Assembly: GCA_965277495.1 (NCBI GenBank)
Contig: OZ255824.1
Span: 3,100,001-3,164,000, forward strand
Direction of reading: 5' to 3'
Origin: CAHJXG01 sp965277495
GTDB taxonomy: Bacteria; Pseudomonadota; Alphaproteobacteria; Acetobacterales; Acetobacteraceae
Length of the DNA: 64,000 nucleotides
Made by a program: the position numbers and the translations under genes. A model generated the notes under the pieces. The model searched no databases. It saw only the letters and a list, made by a program, of their open reading frames with translations, and was not told the DNA's origin. Below are positions 33,587 through 43,546 of this stretch, one piece after another (the first letter of the stretch is position 1; every line of letters starts with the position of its first letter).

Positions 33587-35911
33587 TTGCCCGCACTCGA
33601 CAACGTTCCGGCCATCCCCGACACGCTGACGCCGATCGCGACCTTCATTTGGGAGCAGAAATACCGGCTGCGCCAGACGGACGGCACGCCGGTCGACCGC
33701 ACCATCGCGGACACCTGGCGCCGGGTGGCGAGCGCGCTGGCGCAGCCGGAGGCCGACCCGGCGATGTGGGCGGACCGGTTCATGGCGGCGATGACGGATT
33801 TCCGCTTCATCCCCGCCGGACGCATCGTCGCCGGGGCCGGCAGCGGACGCCGGGTGACGCTGTTCAACTGCTTCGTCATGGGCGACATCGAAGACGACCT
33901 CGGCAGCATCTTCGCCAACCTGCGCGAGGCGGCGCTGACGATGCAGCAGGGCGGCGGCATCGGCTACGATTTCTCCTCGTTGCGGCCAAAGGGCGCGCTG
34001 GTGCGCGGCGTGGGCGCCGACGCTTCGGGGCCGCTGTCGTTCATGGACGTTTGGGATGCGATGTGCCGCACGATCATGTCGGCGGGCTCGCGCCGCGGCG
34101 CCATGATGGCCACCCTGCGCTGCGACCACCCGGACATCGAGGCGTTCATCGACGCCAAGCGCGAGCCCGGACGGCTGCGCAGCTTCAACCTGTCGGTGCT
34201 GATCACCGACGCCTTCATGGCGGCAGTTGCGTCCGACGCGGACTGGGCATTGACCTTCGGCGGCCAAACGTTCCGGACCATCAAGGCCCGCGAGCTATGG
34301 GACCGGATCATGCAGGCGACCTTCGCCTATGCCGAGCCCGGCGTGTTGTTCATCGACCGCATCAACGCCCGCAACAACCTGGCCTATTGCGAAACCATCC
34401 ATTCGACCAATCCATGCTCCGAGCAGCCGCTGCCGCCCTATGGCGCATGCCTGCTGGGCTCGGTGAACCTGAGCCGCCTGGTGCTCGACCCGTTCACCGC
34501 GGCGGCCCGGCTCGACGAGGCGGCGCTCGACGAGCTGGTCGGGACGGCGGTGCGCATGATGGACAACACGGTCGACGTGTCCGGCTTCCCGCTCGAAGCG
34601 CAGCGCCAGGAGGCGTATGCGAAGCGGCGGATCGGCCTGGGCGTCACGGGCTTGGCCGATGCGTTGATCATGTGCCGGGAGACGTATGGTTCCGACGCCG
34701 CCGTGGCGTTGGCGGACCGCTGGACCGCGCGGATCAACCGGGCGGCGTATCTGGCGTCCGCGGCGTTGGCGGCGGAAAAGGGCGCGTTCCCGCTGTACGA
34801 CCGCGAGTCCTATTTGGCCGGGGAGACCGTGCGCGGGCTCGATCCCGACGTGCGCGAGGCCATCGCGGCGCACGGCATACGCAATGCGCTGCTGACTTCG
34901 ATCGCGCCGACCGGGACGATCTCGTTATGGGCGGACAACGTGTCGAGTGGGATCGAGCCGATCTTTGCGCTCGCCTACACGCGCCGGGTCAAGAACCCCG
35001 ACGGCACGTTGCGGGAGGAGGAGGTGTCGGACCACGCCGTCCGCCGCTACCGCGCGCTGTTCGGGGCGGATGCGGAGCTGCCGGATTATTTCGTGACGGC
35101 GCAGACGCTGACCCCGCGCGACCATGTGCGGATGCAGGCGGCGGTGCAGCGCAATGTCGACAGCGCCATTTCGAAAACGGTGAACTGCCCGGAGGACATC
35201 AGTTTCAAGGCGTTCAAAGGCATCTACCTCGACGCGTATGAAAGCGGCTGCAAGGGCTGCACGACCTATAGGCCGAACGCGATCACCGGGTCGGTGCTGG
35301 AGGTGACGCCGCCGGCGCCGCAACCGGAACCCGTGGCGCCAGTGCTCGCCGCGCCGACGCTCAATGCGCCAAGCCATGGCCTGTCCGAGCCGCTGCACCG
35401 TGAGGAAAAGCTGACCGGCGCCACCTATAAGCTGCGCTGGGCCGATAGCGAGCACGCGCTGTATGTCACCATCAACGACATCGAGCATGACGGGCACCGC
35501 CGTCCGTTCGAGATTTTCATCAATTCAAAGAACATGGACCACTACGCCTGGGTGGTGGCCCTGACCCGGATGATCAGCGCCGTGTTCCGCCGCGGCGGCG
35601 ACGTGGCCTTCGTGGCGGATGAGCTGAAGGCGGTGTTCGACCCCCGCGGCGGGCAGTGGCAGAACGGCCGCTACGTGCCGTCGCTGATCGCGGCAATCGG
35701 CGGCATCCTGGAGCGGCACATGGTCGGCACCGGCTTCCTGCCGCCTGCGGGTAATGAAGCGGGGGGCGACGACGCGGGACCGGCGCCCTCATTCGCGCCG
35801 GCGCTGAACCTGCCCCTCGGCCCACTCTGCCCGAAGTGCAGCCAGCCCGGCCTGGTGAAGGAGGCCGGCTGCTTGAGCTGCCATCACTGCGGCTGGTCGA
35901 AGTGCGAGTGA
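33587..35911 (+). CDS. nrdJ: Adenosylcobalamin-dependent ribonucleoside-diphosphate reductase (class II), TTG start
   Basis: 774 residues, shorter than the ~1200-residue NrdJ forms. Reduces ribonucleotides to deoxyribonucleotides with a cobalamin-derived thiyl radical, so it works with or without oxygen. FNCFVMGD, GGGIGYDFSSLRPKG and STNPCSEQPLPPYGACLLGS (about residues 268-287) hold the active-site and redox cysteines. A TSCPD domain follows, and the C-terminus has a CPKC...CLSCHHC zinc ribbon. The start TTG 33587 has GGAG seven bases upstream. The stop overlaps the ATG of the alpha/beta hydrolase gene. No cobalamin riboswitch was recognised upstream. Confidence 0.93.
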   Translation: MPALDNVPAIPDTLTPIATFIWEQKYRLRQTDGTPVDRTIADTWRRVASALAQPEADPAMWADRFMAAMTDFRFIPAGRIVAGAGSGRRVTLFNCFVMGDIEDDLGSIFANLREAALTMQQGGGIGYDFSSLRPKGALVRGVGADASGPLSFMDVWDAMCRTIMSAGSRRGAMMATLRCDHPDIEAFIDAKREPGRLRSFNLSVLITDAFMAAVASDADWALTFGGQTFRTIKARELWDRIMQATFAYAEPGVLFIDRINARNNLAYCETIHSTNPCSEQPLPPYGACLLGSVNLSRLVLDPFTAAARLDEAALDELVGTAVRMMDNTVDVSGFPLEAQRQEAYAKRRIGLGVTGLADALIMCRETYGSDAAVALADRWTARINRAAYLASAALAAEKGAFPLYDRESYLAGETVRGLDPDVREAIAAHGIRNALLTSIAPTGTISLWADNVSSGIEPIFALAYTRRVKNPDGTLREEEVSDHAVRRYRALFGADAELPDYFVTAQTLTPRDHVRMQAAVQRNVDSAISKTVNCPEDISFKAFKGIYLDAYESGCKGCTTYRPNAITGSVLEVTPPAPQPEPVAPVLAAPTLNAPSHGLSEPLHREEKLTGATYKLRWADSEHALYVTINDIEHDGHRRPFEIFINSKNMDHYAWVVALTRMISAVFRRGGDVAFVADELKAVFDPRGGQWQNGRYVPSLIAAIGGILERHMVGTGFLPPAGNEAGGDDAGPAPSFAPALNLPLGPLCPKCSQPGLVKEAGCLSCHHCGWSKCE

Positions 35912-36780
35912 TGGCCAGCCAGCACGCAGCGAACGTTCCGCAGGCGGCGCATCAGCAGACCCAGCAGGAATACGAACAGGTCGTCTCGTCCGGCGGGATC
36001 GGCTATTTGGAGGCTGGGTCGGCCTCGGCGGTGCCGTTGGTGTTCCTGCATGGGATCGGCGGCGCGGCGCGGATATTCCGCGCGCAGTTGGATCATTTTG
36101 GCGCAAATTACCGCGCGGTCGCCTGGGACATGCCGGGCTATGGCGGCTCGACCCCGCTGCCGCTCGTGACGGTCGACGCGCTCGCGGCGGCGCTGGGCGG
36201 GTTCATCGACGAGCTTGGCCTGGACCGCCCAATCCTGGTCGGGCATAGCCTCGGCGGCATGGTGGTGCAGCGCCTGCTGGCCCAAGCGCCGCACAAGGCC
36301 CGCGCGGTCGTGTTGGCCCAGACCAGCGCCGCCTTCGGCAGCCGCGACCCGGCCTGGCAGGCGGAGTTCCTGTCGGCGCGGCTCGGCCCGCTGGACGCCG
36401 GGCACAGCATGGCCTCGCTCGCGGAGGCGATGGTGGCGGACATGGTTGGACCCGGCGCCGACCCGGCCGGCATCGCCCTCGCGCGCGACTGCCTGGCCCA
36501 TACGCCCGACAGCACGTATCGCGACGGCGTGCTGGCGCTGCGGGGTTTCGATTCCCGCGACGCGCTGGAACGGATCGCCGTGCCGGCGCTGGTGGTGGCC
36601 GGTGCCTTGGACACGCTGGCGCCCGCCGCCGGCATGGAACGCATGGCCATCCGCATTCCCGGCGCGCAGTGCGTCGTGCTTGCGGGCGCCGGGCATCTCG
36701 CGTTCCTTGAACAGCCACAGGCGTTCAATGCGGCGCTGGAGCGGTTTATGCGCGAGACCCTAGAGCGTCCCGCTGAATAG
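35911..36780 (+). CDS. Alpha/beta hydrolase
   Basis: 289 residues. LVFLHGIGGAARIF is the oxyanion-hole segment, VGHSLGGMVVQRLL has the nucleophilic serine (near residue 113), and GAGHLAFLEQP carries the histidine. A typical esterase/dienelactone/haloperoxidase-like fold; substrate unknown. Its ATG overlaps the stop of the ribonucleotide reductase gene. The functional reason for the coupling is not obvious and may only reflect compact packing. sucC starts 51 bases further on. Confidence 0.85.
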   Translation: MASQHAANVPQAAHQQTQQEYEQVVSSGGIGYLEAGSASAVPLVFLHGIGGAARIFRAQLDHFGANYRAVAWDMPGYGGSTPLPLVTVDALAAALGGFIDELGLDRPILVGHSLGGMVVQRLLAQAPHKARAVVLAQTSAAFGSRDPAWQAEFLSARLGPLDAGHSMASLAEAMVADMVGPGADPAGIALARDCLAHTPDSTYRDGVLALRGFDSRDALERIAVPALVVAGALDTLAPAAGMERMAIRIPGAQCVVLAGAGHLAFLEQPQAFNAALERFMRETLERPAE

Positions 36781-36831
36781 CTGTATGTCCGTTGAGCGAC
36801 GGTGCCAACGACGGCGAGCGGAGAGGCCGAG

Positions 36832-38027
36832 ATGAACATCCATGAGTATCAGGCGAAGGACCTGCTGCGCGAATACGGCGTTGCGGTGCTGCAGGGATTC
36901 GTGGCCTGGACGCCGGAGGAGGCGGCGCTCGCGACCGAGAAGCTGCCCGGCCCGGTCTACGTCGTGAAGTCGCAGATCCATGCCGGCGGACGTGGCGCCG
37001 GGCACTTCGGGCATGACCCCGCGGGCAAGGGCGGCGTGCGCCTGGCCAAATCCGCCGCCGAGGCGCTGCAGGCGGCATCGGCGATGATCGGCAACGTGCT
37101 GGTCACCAAGCAAACAGGTCCCGCCGGACGCCGGGTCAGCCGCGTGTATGTCGAGGCCGGCTGCGACATCAAGCGCGAACTGTATCTCTCGCTGCTGCTG
37201 GACCGCGACACGGCGCGCGTGACCATCGTCGCCTCGACCGAGGGCGGCATGGAGATCGAGCACGTCGCCGAAACGCAGCCCGAGAAGATCATGCGGGTCG
37301 CGGTCGACCCCGCCGCCGGCGTCTGGCCGTTCCATGCCCGCAAGCTCGCCTACGCGCTGGGGCTGGAGGGCAAGCAAGTCGGGTCGTTCATCAAGTTCGT
37401 GACGGCGATGTACCAGGCGTTCATCGACCTCGACTGCGCCATCATCGAGGTCAACCCGTTGGTGGTGACCGGGGCGGGGGACATCGTGGCCTTGGACGCC
37501 AAGGTGAGCTTCGACGACAACGCGCTATACCGGCATCCGGACCTGGAGAAATTGCGGGACGAGGCGGAGGAGGACCCCAAGGAGCTGGAGGCCGCCAAAT
37601 ACAGCCTGAACTACATCGCGCTGGACGGCACCATCGGCTGCATGGTGAACGGCGCTGGGCTGGCGATGGCGACGATGGACATCATCAAGCTGTATGGCGG
37701 CAGCCCGGCCAACTTCCTCGACGTAGGCGGCGGCGCGACCAAGGAGCGGGTGACGGCGGCGTTCAAGATCATCCTCTCCGACCCGAACGTCGAGGGCATC
37801 CTGGTCAACATCTTCGGCGGCATCATGCGCTGCGACGTCATCGCCGAGGGCGTGATCGCGGCGGCGCGGGAGGTAAGCCTGGGCGTGCCGCTTGTGGTGC
37901 GGCTCGAGGGAACCAACGTCGATTTGGGCAAGGAGCTGCTGGCGAAGTCGGGCCTGCCGATCGTCAGCGCCGACAACCTGGCCGACGCCGCAGAAAAGGT
38001 CGTCCGCGCCGTGAAGGAGGCCGCATA

Positions 38028-38028
<1 letters not shown>
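36832..38028 (+). CDS. sucC: Succinate--CoA ligase (ADP-forming) subunit beta
   Basis: 398 residues. MNIHEYQAKDLLREYGV is the classical start, the ATP-grasp domain follows, and GGIMRCDVIAEGVI lies in the C-terminal flavodoxin-like domain. The enzyme converts succinyl-CoA, ADP and phosphate to succinate, CoA and ATP in the TCA cycle. GAGAGG precedes the ATG. The TAA overlaps the ATG of sucD. Related malate thiokinase (MtkA) was considered, but the text here follows SucC. Confidence 0.95.
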
Positions 38029-38903
<875 letters not shown>

Positions 38904-38948
38904 AATCCCTGCCGCATTGCCCAACGATCATCACTGCCAGGAGCGCCC

Positions 38949-39554
38949 ATGAAGCTGTTCCATTCGCCAGCCTCGCCCTATGTGCGGAAAGTGCTGGTCG
39001 TGGCGACGTTGTGCGGGCTGCGCGACGGGATCGAGCTGCTGCCCTATGCGGGCACGCCGGTCAGCCGGGACGCGGGCAATGCTGCGCATAACCCGCTGGG
39101 CAAGGTGCCGACCTTGGTCACCGATGACGGGCAGGCATTGTATGACAGCCGGGTTATCTGCGAGTACCTGGACGCGCTGGCGGAGGGCAAGCTGTTCCGG
39201 ACCGGCGCCGAGCGGTGGCCGGTGCTCGTGCGGCAGGCGCTGGGCGACGGCATGCTCGATGCCGCGTTGCTGGCGCGTTACGAAAACCATCTGCGTCCGG
39301 CGGAGGCCCGGTGGGACGCGTGGACCGACGGCATGATGCTCAAGGTCGCGGCGGGGTTGGACCAGTTGGAGGTTTCTGCACCGGAGCTGACCGAGACGCC
39401 GGACATCGGCTCGGTCGCGGTCGGATGCGCGCTCGGCTATCTCGATTTCAGGTATGCCGGCATCGGCTGGCGCGCGGCGCATCCGGCCTTGGCGGCGTGG
39501 TTCGCGCGGTTTGGCGAAACGCCGGCGATGGTCGCCACCCGTCCGCCCGGCTGA
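38949..39554 (+). CDS. Glutathione S-transferase family protein
   Basis: 201 residues. The thioredoxin-like N-terminal domain starts MKLFHSPASPYVRKVLVVA, with Ser/Pro at the glutathione site, NPLGKVPTLV as the conserved cis-proline loop and DSRVICEYLD binding the glutamyl part of glutathione. An all-helical C-terminal domain follows. AGGAG precedes the ATG. Follows sucCD but with its own ribosome-binding site. Substrate unknown. Confidence 0.9.
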   Translation: MKLFHSPASPYVRKVLVVATLCGLRDGIELLPYAGTPVSRDAGNAAHNPLGKVPTLVTDDGQALYDSRVICEYLDALAEGKLFRTGAERWPVLVRQALGDGMLDAALLARYENHLRPAEARWDAWTDGMMLKVAAGLDQLEVSAPELTETPDIGSVAVGCALGYLDFRYAGIGWRAAHPALAAWFARFGETPAMVATRPPG

Positions 39555-39596
39555 TCGCCAGGCCGTCTAGCCCTAAAATGTACAGAGGACCCAGGC

Positions 39597-40358
39597 ATGG
39601 GGCTTGAGGCTGTGTGTGCGATCGCCGTCATGGCCAAGGCCCCGCAGCCCGGCCTAGTCAAGACCCGGCTGCAATCCGTCCTCGAACCTGCGGAGGCCGC
39701 CGCCATCAGCGCCGCCTTCCTGCAGGACGTCACGGCCAACATCCAGGCCGCGGCGGCGCAGGCCCCGATCCACGGCTTCGTCGCCTATGCGCCACTAGGG
39801 GCCGAGGCGCGGTTCGACGGCCTGCTGGCGCCGGGCACGGAACTGGTGCTGGCGGACGGGGCCGGGGGCGACGCCCATGCGGTCGAGGGCTTCGGCCGCT
39901 GCCTGCTGCACGCGACGCGCGCCTTGTTGGCCCGGGGCTATGGCGCGGCGTGCGTGCTCAATGCCGACAGCCCGACCTTGCCGACGGCGCTTCTGGTGCA
40001 GGCCGCCCGCCACCTGCTGGCGCCGGGCCGCTGCGCCGTGCTGGGACCGGCCGACGATGGCGGATACTGGCTGTTGGGCATGCAGTCGCCGGAACCCGCG
40101 CTCTATGCCCGCATCGCCTGGAGCACCGGCGCGGTCGCCGCCGTCACCGCCCGCCGCGCCGAGGAGATCGGCCTGCCGCTGCATACGCTGGACGCCTGGT
40201 TCGATGTGGACGACCGCGCCAGCCTGGAGCGTTTGGTGCAGGAGCTTGCGGAACCGGCAGCCGGGCCAACCCAGCCGTTCGCGGCGCCTGCCACCGCCGC
40301 CTGCATCGCCACGCTGGGGTTGAAGCGGCGCCTGCGGTCCGCGCTGTCGGACGCCTGA
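39597..40358 (+). CDS. DUF2064 (TIGR04282-type) glycosyltransferase
   Basis: 253 residues. IAVMAKAPQPGLVKTRLQSVL is the nucleotide-sugar binding N-terminus and LNADSPTLPTALL with GPADDGGYWLLGM follow, typical of the family annotated as arsenosugar-biosynthesis-related glycosyltransferase. Those were named from arsS clusters, but most members have no arsenic link. It is the first of four packed genes with a membrane GT, a radical SAM enzyme and a GT2; the stop overlaps the next start by four bases. Confidence 0.85.
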   Translation: MGLEAVCAIAVMAKAPQPGLVKTRLQSVLEPAEAAAISAAFLQDVTANIQAAAAQAPIHGFVAYAPLGAEARFDGLLAPGTELVLADGAGGDAHAVEGFGRCLLHATRALLARGYGAACVLNADSPTLPTALLVQAARHLLAPGRCAVLGPADDGGYWLLGMQSPEPALYARIAWSTGAVAAVTARRAEEIGLPLHTLDAWFDVDDRASLERLVQELAEPAAGPTQPFAAPATAACIATLGLKRRLRSALSDA

Positions 40359-41728
40359 TGCGGCCAACCCAGGGGATCGCGGCCCTTGCTGGGTTGGGCG
40401 TGCTGATCATGGCGATGGTGGCGGGCGGGCTGTTCCAGCGCGTCGCCGGCGACATCGGCAGCATGGACCGTGGCCGGACGGTGGCCTATGTCGGCTTCAG
40501 CGCTGGCGCCGGGCTGTTCTATGCGGCGGCGGCGTTGCTGATTCTGCGGCGGACCCTGCCGCGGCGTCCGGCGCTGATCGTCGTCTTGGCCGCGGCGTCC
40601 GGCATGCGCTTGCTGACCGTCACGGCGCCGCCGCTGCTGTCCACCGACCTTTACCGTTACGTTTGGGACGGACGGGTGCAGGCCGCCGGGATCAACCCCT
40701 ATTTCTATCTGCCGGCGGATCCGGCGCTGGCCGCGCTGCGGGACGGCGGCGCCGGGCCGGAGGCGATTTATCCCAATATCAACCGCGCCGACAGCGCGCC
40801 CACCATCTATCCGCCCGCGGCCCAGGCGATCTTTGCCGCCATCGCCTATGCGTGGCCGACGATCTGGGGCGTAAAGGCGGTGATGCTCGCCTTTGACGCG
40901 CTGGCGATCGTGGCGGCGCTGCTGCTGCTGCGCGCCGCCCGGCTGCCGCCCGAACGGGTGCTGATCTATGCCTGGAACCCGTTGCCGGTATGGGAATTCG
41001 CCGGCGGCGGCCACATCGACGCTGCCGCCTTGGCGCTGTCGGCGTTCGCGCTGCTGGCGGCGGCCCGGCGTCGTCCGGCCTGGGCGGGCGGGATGCTAGC
41101 CTTGGCCGTGCTGTGCAAGCTGCTGCCGGCCGCATTGTTCCCGGCGATTTGGCGCCGCTGGGACCTGCGCACCCCGCTTGCCTGCGCAGCGGTGGTTGCG
41201 GCGGGCTACGCCTGTTTCGCCGGCGCTGGCTGGCGCGTGCTGGGATATTTGCCGGGCTATGCATCCGAGGAGGGCCTGAGCACCGGCGGCGGGTTCTTTC
41301 TCCTGCGGCTGCTGGGCACGCTGGGACCACTGCCGGTCTGGGCCGGAGCAGCCTACGTCGCTGCGGCGTTGGCGGGACTGCTGGCCCTGGCGGCCTGGGT
41401 GTCGCTCCGGGCGCCGTTGCCGTCCGATCCGGCCGCCCGGGCAATGGTGATCGGCCGCGATGCGCTCTGGCTGACTGCCGCGGTCATGGCCACATTGTCA
41501 CCGCATTACCCATGGTATTTCACCGCGTTGACCATACCCTCTGTAGTGGCGCCGCTGCCCAGCGTGCTATGGCTGACCCTGGCGGCGCCGGTGCTATATC
41601 TGGATCATGGCCTGGGGGACTTGGCCGCGCCTGCTATCGTTTTTGTGCCGTTCGCCATCCTGCTGGCCCGCGACGTGCTGTGGCGCCGGGCCACACCACG
41701 ACCGGCGCTCGCCGCCGAAGGAAAATGA
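40358..41728 (+). CDS. Polytopic membrane mannosyltransferase-like (GT87/DUF2029-type)
   Basis: 456 residues with roughly ten to twelve hydrophobic segments. A conserved periplasmic loop with STDLYRYVWDGRVQAAGINP is the catalytic Asp region of GT-C glycosyltransferases, and TIYPPAAQAIFA, IYAWNPLPVWEFAGGGHIDA and LSPHYPWYF follow. Such enzymes use polyprenyl-phosphate-linked sugars. Donor and acceptor unknown. ATGA overlap with the DUF2064 gene upstream; the radical SAM gene begins within a few bases of its end. Confidence 0.8.
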   Translation: MRPTQGIAALAGLGVLIMAMVAGGLFQRVAGDIGSMDRGRTVAYVGFSAGAGLFYAAAALLILRRTLPRRPALIVVLAAASGMRLLTVTAPPLLSTDLYRYVWDGRVQAAGINPYFYLPADPALAALRDGGAGPEAIYPNINRADSAPTIYPPAAQAIFAAIAYAWPTIWGVKAVMLAFDALAIVAALLLLRAARLPPERVLIYAWNPLPVWEFAGGGHIDAAALALSAFALLAAARRRPAWAGGMLALAVLCKLLPAALFPAIWRRWDLRTPLACAAVVAAGYACFAGAGWRVLGYLPGYASEEGLSTGGGFFLLRLLGTLGPLPVWAGAAYVAAALAGLLALAAWVSLRAPLPSDPAARAMVIGRDALWLTAAVMATLSPHYPWYFTALTIPSVVAPLPSVLWLTLAAPVLYLDHGLGDLAAPAIVFVPFAILLARDVLWRRATPRPALAAEGK

Positions 41729-41730
41729 CC

Positions 41731-42795
41731 ATGTCCGCAACGACTGAACGCCCGGCGCAGACGCTCAACCCCCACCGCTATTTCGAGTCTGTCGCCACCC
41801 GCGACAGCGTGGCCGAAGCGGCCCCGGTTTGCCTCTATCTCGAGGTCACCAACCGCTGCAACCTGCTGTGCGAGACCTGTCCGCGCACGTTCGAGGCGCT
41901 CGAGCCGCCGATGGACCTGAGCTGGGAGTTGTTCACCAAGATCGTCGACCAAGTGCCCAACGTCGCCCGTGTGGTGCTGCACGGCGTCGGCGAGCCGATG
42001 CTGGTCCGTCGCCTGCCGGACATGATCCGTTACCTGAAGGCGCGCGGCACCCACGTGCTGTTCAACACGAACGGCACCCTGCTCGCGCCGCGCAAGCAGA
42101 TGGAGATCATCGAAACCGGGCTCGACGAGCTGCGCGTGTCGCTGGACGCTGCCGAGGCGGCGACGTTTCTCAAGGTGCGCGGCAAGGACATGTTCGACCG
42201 CATCGTCCGCAACGTGAGCAGCTTCACCAACCTGCAGCGCTCGATTGGGGCGACGAAGCCCAAGGTCTCGCTTTGGCTGACCGGCCTGAAGGAGACGGTG
42301 GACCAATTGCCCGAATTCGTCCGCCTGGCGGCCCGGATCGGCGTGGCCGAGGTGCACCTGCAGCGCCTGGTGTTCGATGACGCCGGATTCGGCATGGCCC
42401 GCGCCGACAGCAGCCTGTTCGAGCAGACCCGGGCCGACGAGGAGGCGACCATCGCCGACGCGCAGGCGATCGGGCGCGAACTCGGCGTGACGCTGGACGC
42501 ATCCGGCGCGACCGAGCCTGGATTAAGCCTGAAAAAGGCTGCGGACGACAAGCCTTGGGCGACCTGCCGGCGTCCGTGGTCGCTGATGTATTTCACCTCG
42601 CACGGCCGCGCGCTGCCCTGTTGCATCGCGCCGTTTTCGGCCCGCGGCTACGAAAACTACACCCTCGGCGACGCCACCCAGCAGACTTTGCGCGAGATTT
42701 GGAACAGCCCAGCCTACCGCGATTTCCGCACCGGGCTGGTGGGCGACGCGCCGCCAAAGCCCTGCCAGGGCTGCGGGCTGCGCTGGAGCCTGTAG
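41731..42795 (+). CDS. Radical SAM protein with SPASM-like C-terminus
   Basis: 354 residues. Cys43, Cys47 and Cys50 in EVTNRCNLLCETC form the CxxxCxxC site for the [4Fe-4S]/S-adenosylmethionine cluster; a TIM-barrel middle part (VVLHGVGEPMLVRRLPDMI) follows. The C-terminal end has a SPASM-like cysteine set (TCRRPWSLMYFTSHGRALPCC ... CQGCGLRWSL) that can bind an auxiliary cluster. ATG at 41731 is 8 bases after AGGA; an ATG at 41725 is too close to it. Members modify peptides, sugars or carbohydrates. Its position between glycosyltransferase genes suggests a glycoconjugate substrate. Confidence 0.88.
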   Translation: MSATTERPAQTLNPHRYFESVATRDSVAEAAPVCLYLEVTNRCNLLCETCPRTFEALEPPMDLSWELFTKIVDQVPNVARVVLHGVGEPMLVRRLPDMIRYLKARGTHVLFNTNGTLLAPRKQMEIIETGLDELRVSLDAAEAATFLKVRGKDMFDRIVRNVSSFTNLQRSIGATKPKVSLWLTGLKETVDQLPEFVRLAARIGVAEVHLQRLVFDDAGFGMARADSSLFEQTRADEEATIADAQAIGRELGVTLDASGATEPGLSLKKAADDKPWATCRRPWSLMYFTSHGRALPCCIAPFSARGYENYTLGDATQQTLREIWNSPAYRDFRTGLVGDAPPKPCQGCGLRWSL

Positions 42796-42797
42796 GC

Positions 42798-43499
42798 TTG
42801 CTGCGCCGCGTCGCCGTGGTGATCCCGGCCTGGAACGAGGCCGGGGCGATCGGCACCGTGGTCCAGGAAGTACTGCAGCAAGGCGTCGGCGAGGTGATCG
42901 TCGCCGACGGCGGCAGCACCGATGGCACGGCGGATGCAGCACGGAACGCCGGCGCCCGGGTGGTGGACGGCGGACGCGGCTATGGCCGGGCCTGCGCGCG
43001 CGGGGCCGCGGCTGCCTCCCCAAGCTGTGACGTGATCGCCTTCATGGACGGGGATGGCGCCGACCGCGCGGACCAGCTCGCGCGGCTGGCCGGCCCGGTG
43101 CTGGACGGCCAGCAGGACTTCACGATCGCATCGCGCACGCGGGGGCAACGCGCGCCGGGGTCGATGAACTGGCACCAGGTGCTCGCGGGCGCACTGGCCG
43201 GACGGTTCATGGGCGTGCTGTATGGCGTCCGCTACACCGACATGTGCGCCTTCCGCGTCATCCGCCGCGACACCTTGGCCCGGCTGGGAATGACGGAGAT
43301 GACGTATGGTTGGAACATCGAGATGCAGATGAAGGCGGCCCGGGCGCGACTGCGCATCCTGGAGCTGCCCGTGCCCTATCGTTGCCGGACCGCGGGCGCG
43401 TCGAAGGTGGCGGGGTCGTTGCGCGGGACGATGCGCGCCTCGACCCGCATCGTCAGCACCTTTGCCCGGGTGGCCATGGACGGGCCGCCCGCCAAGTAG
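42798..43499 (+). CDS. Glycosyltransferase family 2, TTG or GTG start
   Basis: About 233 residues. VAVVIPAWNEAGAIG at the N-terminus, IVADGGSTDGTAD and FMDGDGADRADQL (DxD) are GT2 landmarks; YTDMCAFRVIRRDTLARLGM is the acceptor region of polyprenyl-phosphate glycosyltransferases. It starts with TTG 42798 (GGAG 9 bases before) or GTG 42816, immediately after the radical SAM gene's stop. Last gene in the four-gene cluster; convergent with fur. Confidence 0.83.
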   Translation: MLRRVAVVIPAWNEAGAIGTVVQEVLQQGVGEVIVADGGSTDGTADAARNAGARVVDGGRGYGRACARGAAAASPSCDVIAFMDGDGADRADQLARLAGPVLDGQQDFTIASRTRGQRAPGSMNWHQVLAGALAGRFMGVLYGVRYTDMCAFRVIRRDTLARLGMTEMTYGWNIEMQMKAARARLRILELPVPYRCRTAGASKVAGSLRGTMRASTRIVSTFARVAMDGPPAK

Positions 43500-43502
43500 C
43501 GT

Positions 43503-43546
43503 CGGCGCTTGTCTTCAAGTCGCCCGGCGCTTGTCTTCAAGTCGCC
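43503..43546. repeat. Direct tandem duplication of a 22-base unit
   Basis: CGGCGCTTGTCTTCAAGTCGCC is found twice without a gap (43503-43524 and 43525-43546), with a third partial copy of 9 bases. It covers the 3' end and stop codon of the fur gene on the minus strand; the unit thus includes the end of the coding sequence. Confidence 0.85.

Noticed and set aside
39597..40358. Arsenosugar biosynthesis cluster
   Set aside because: Only the family name of the DUF2064 protein suggests it; no arsenic methyltransferase, ArsS-type radical SAM or ars gene is present.
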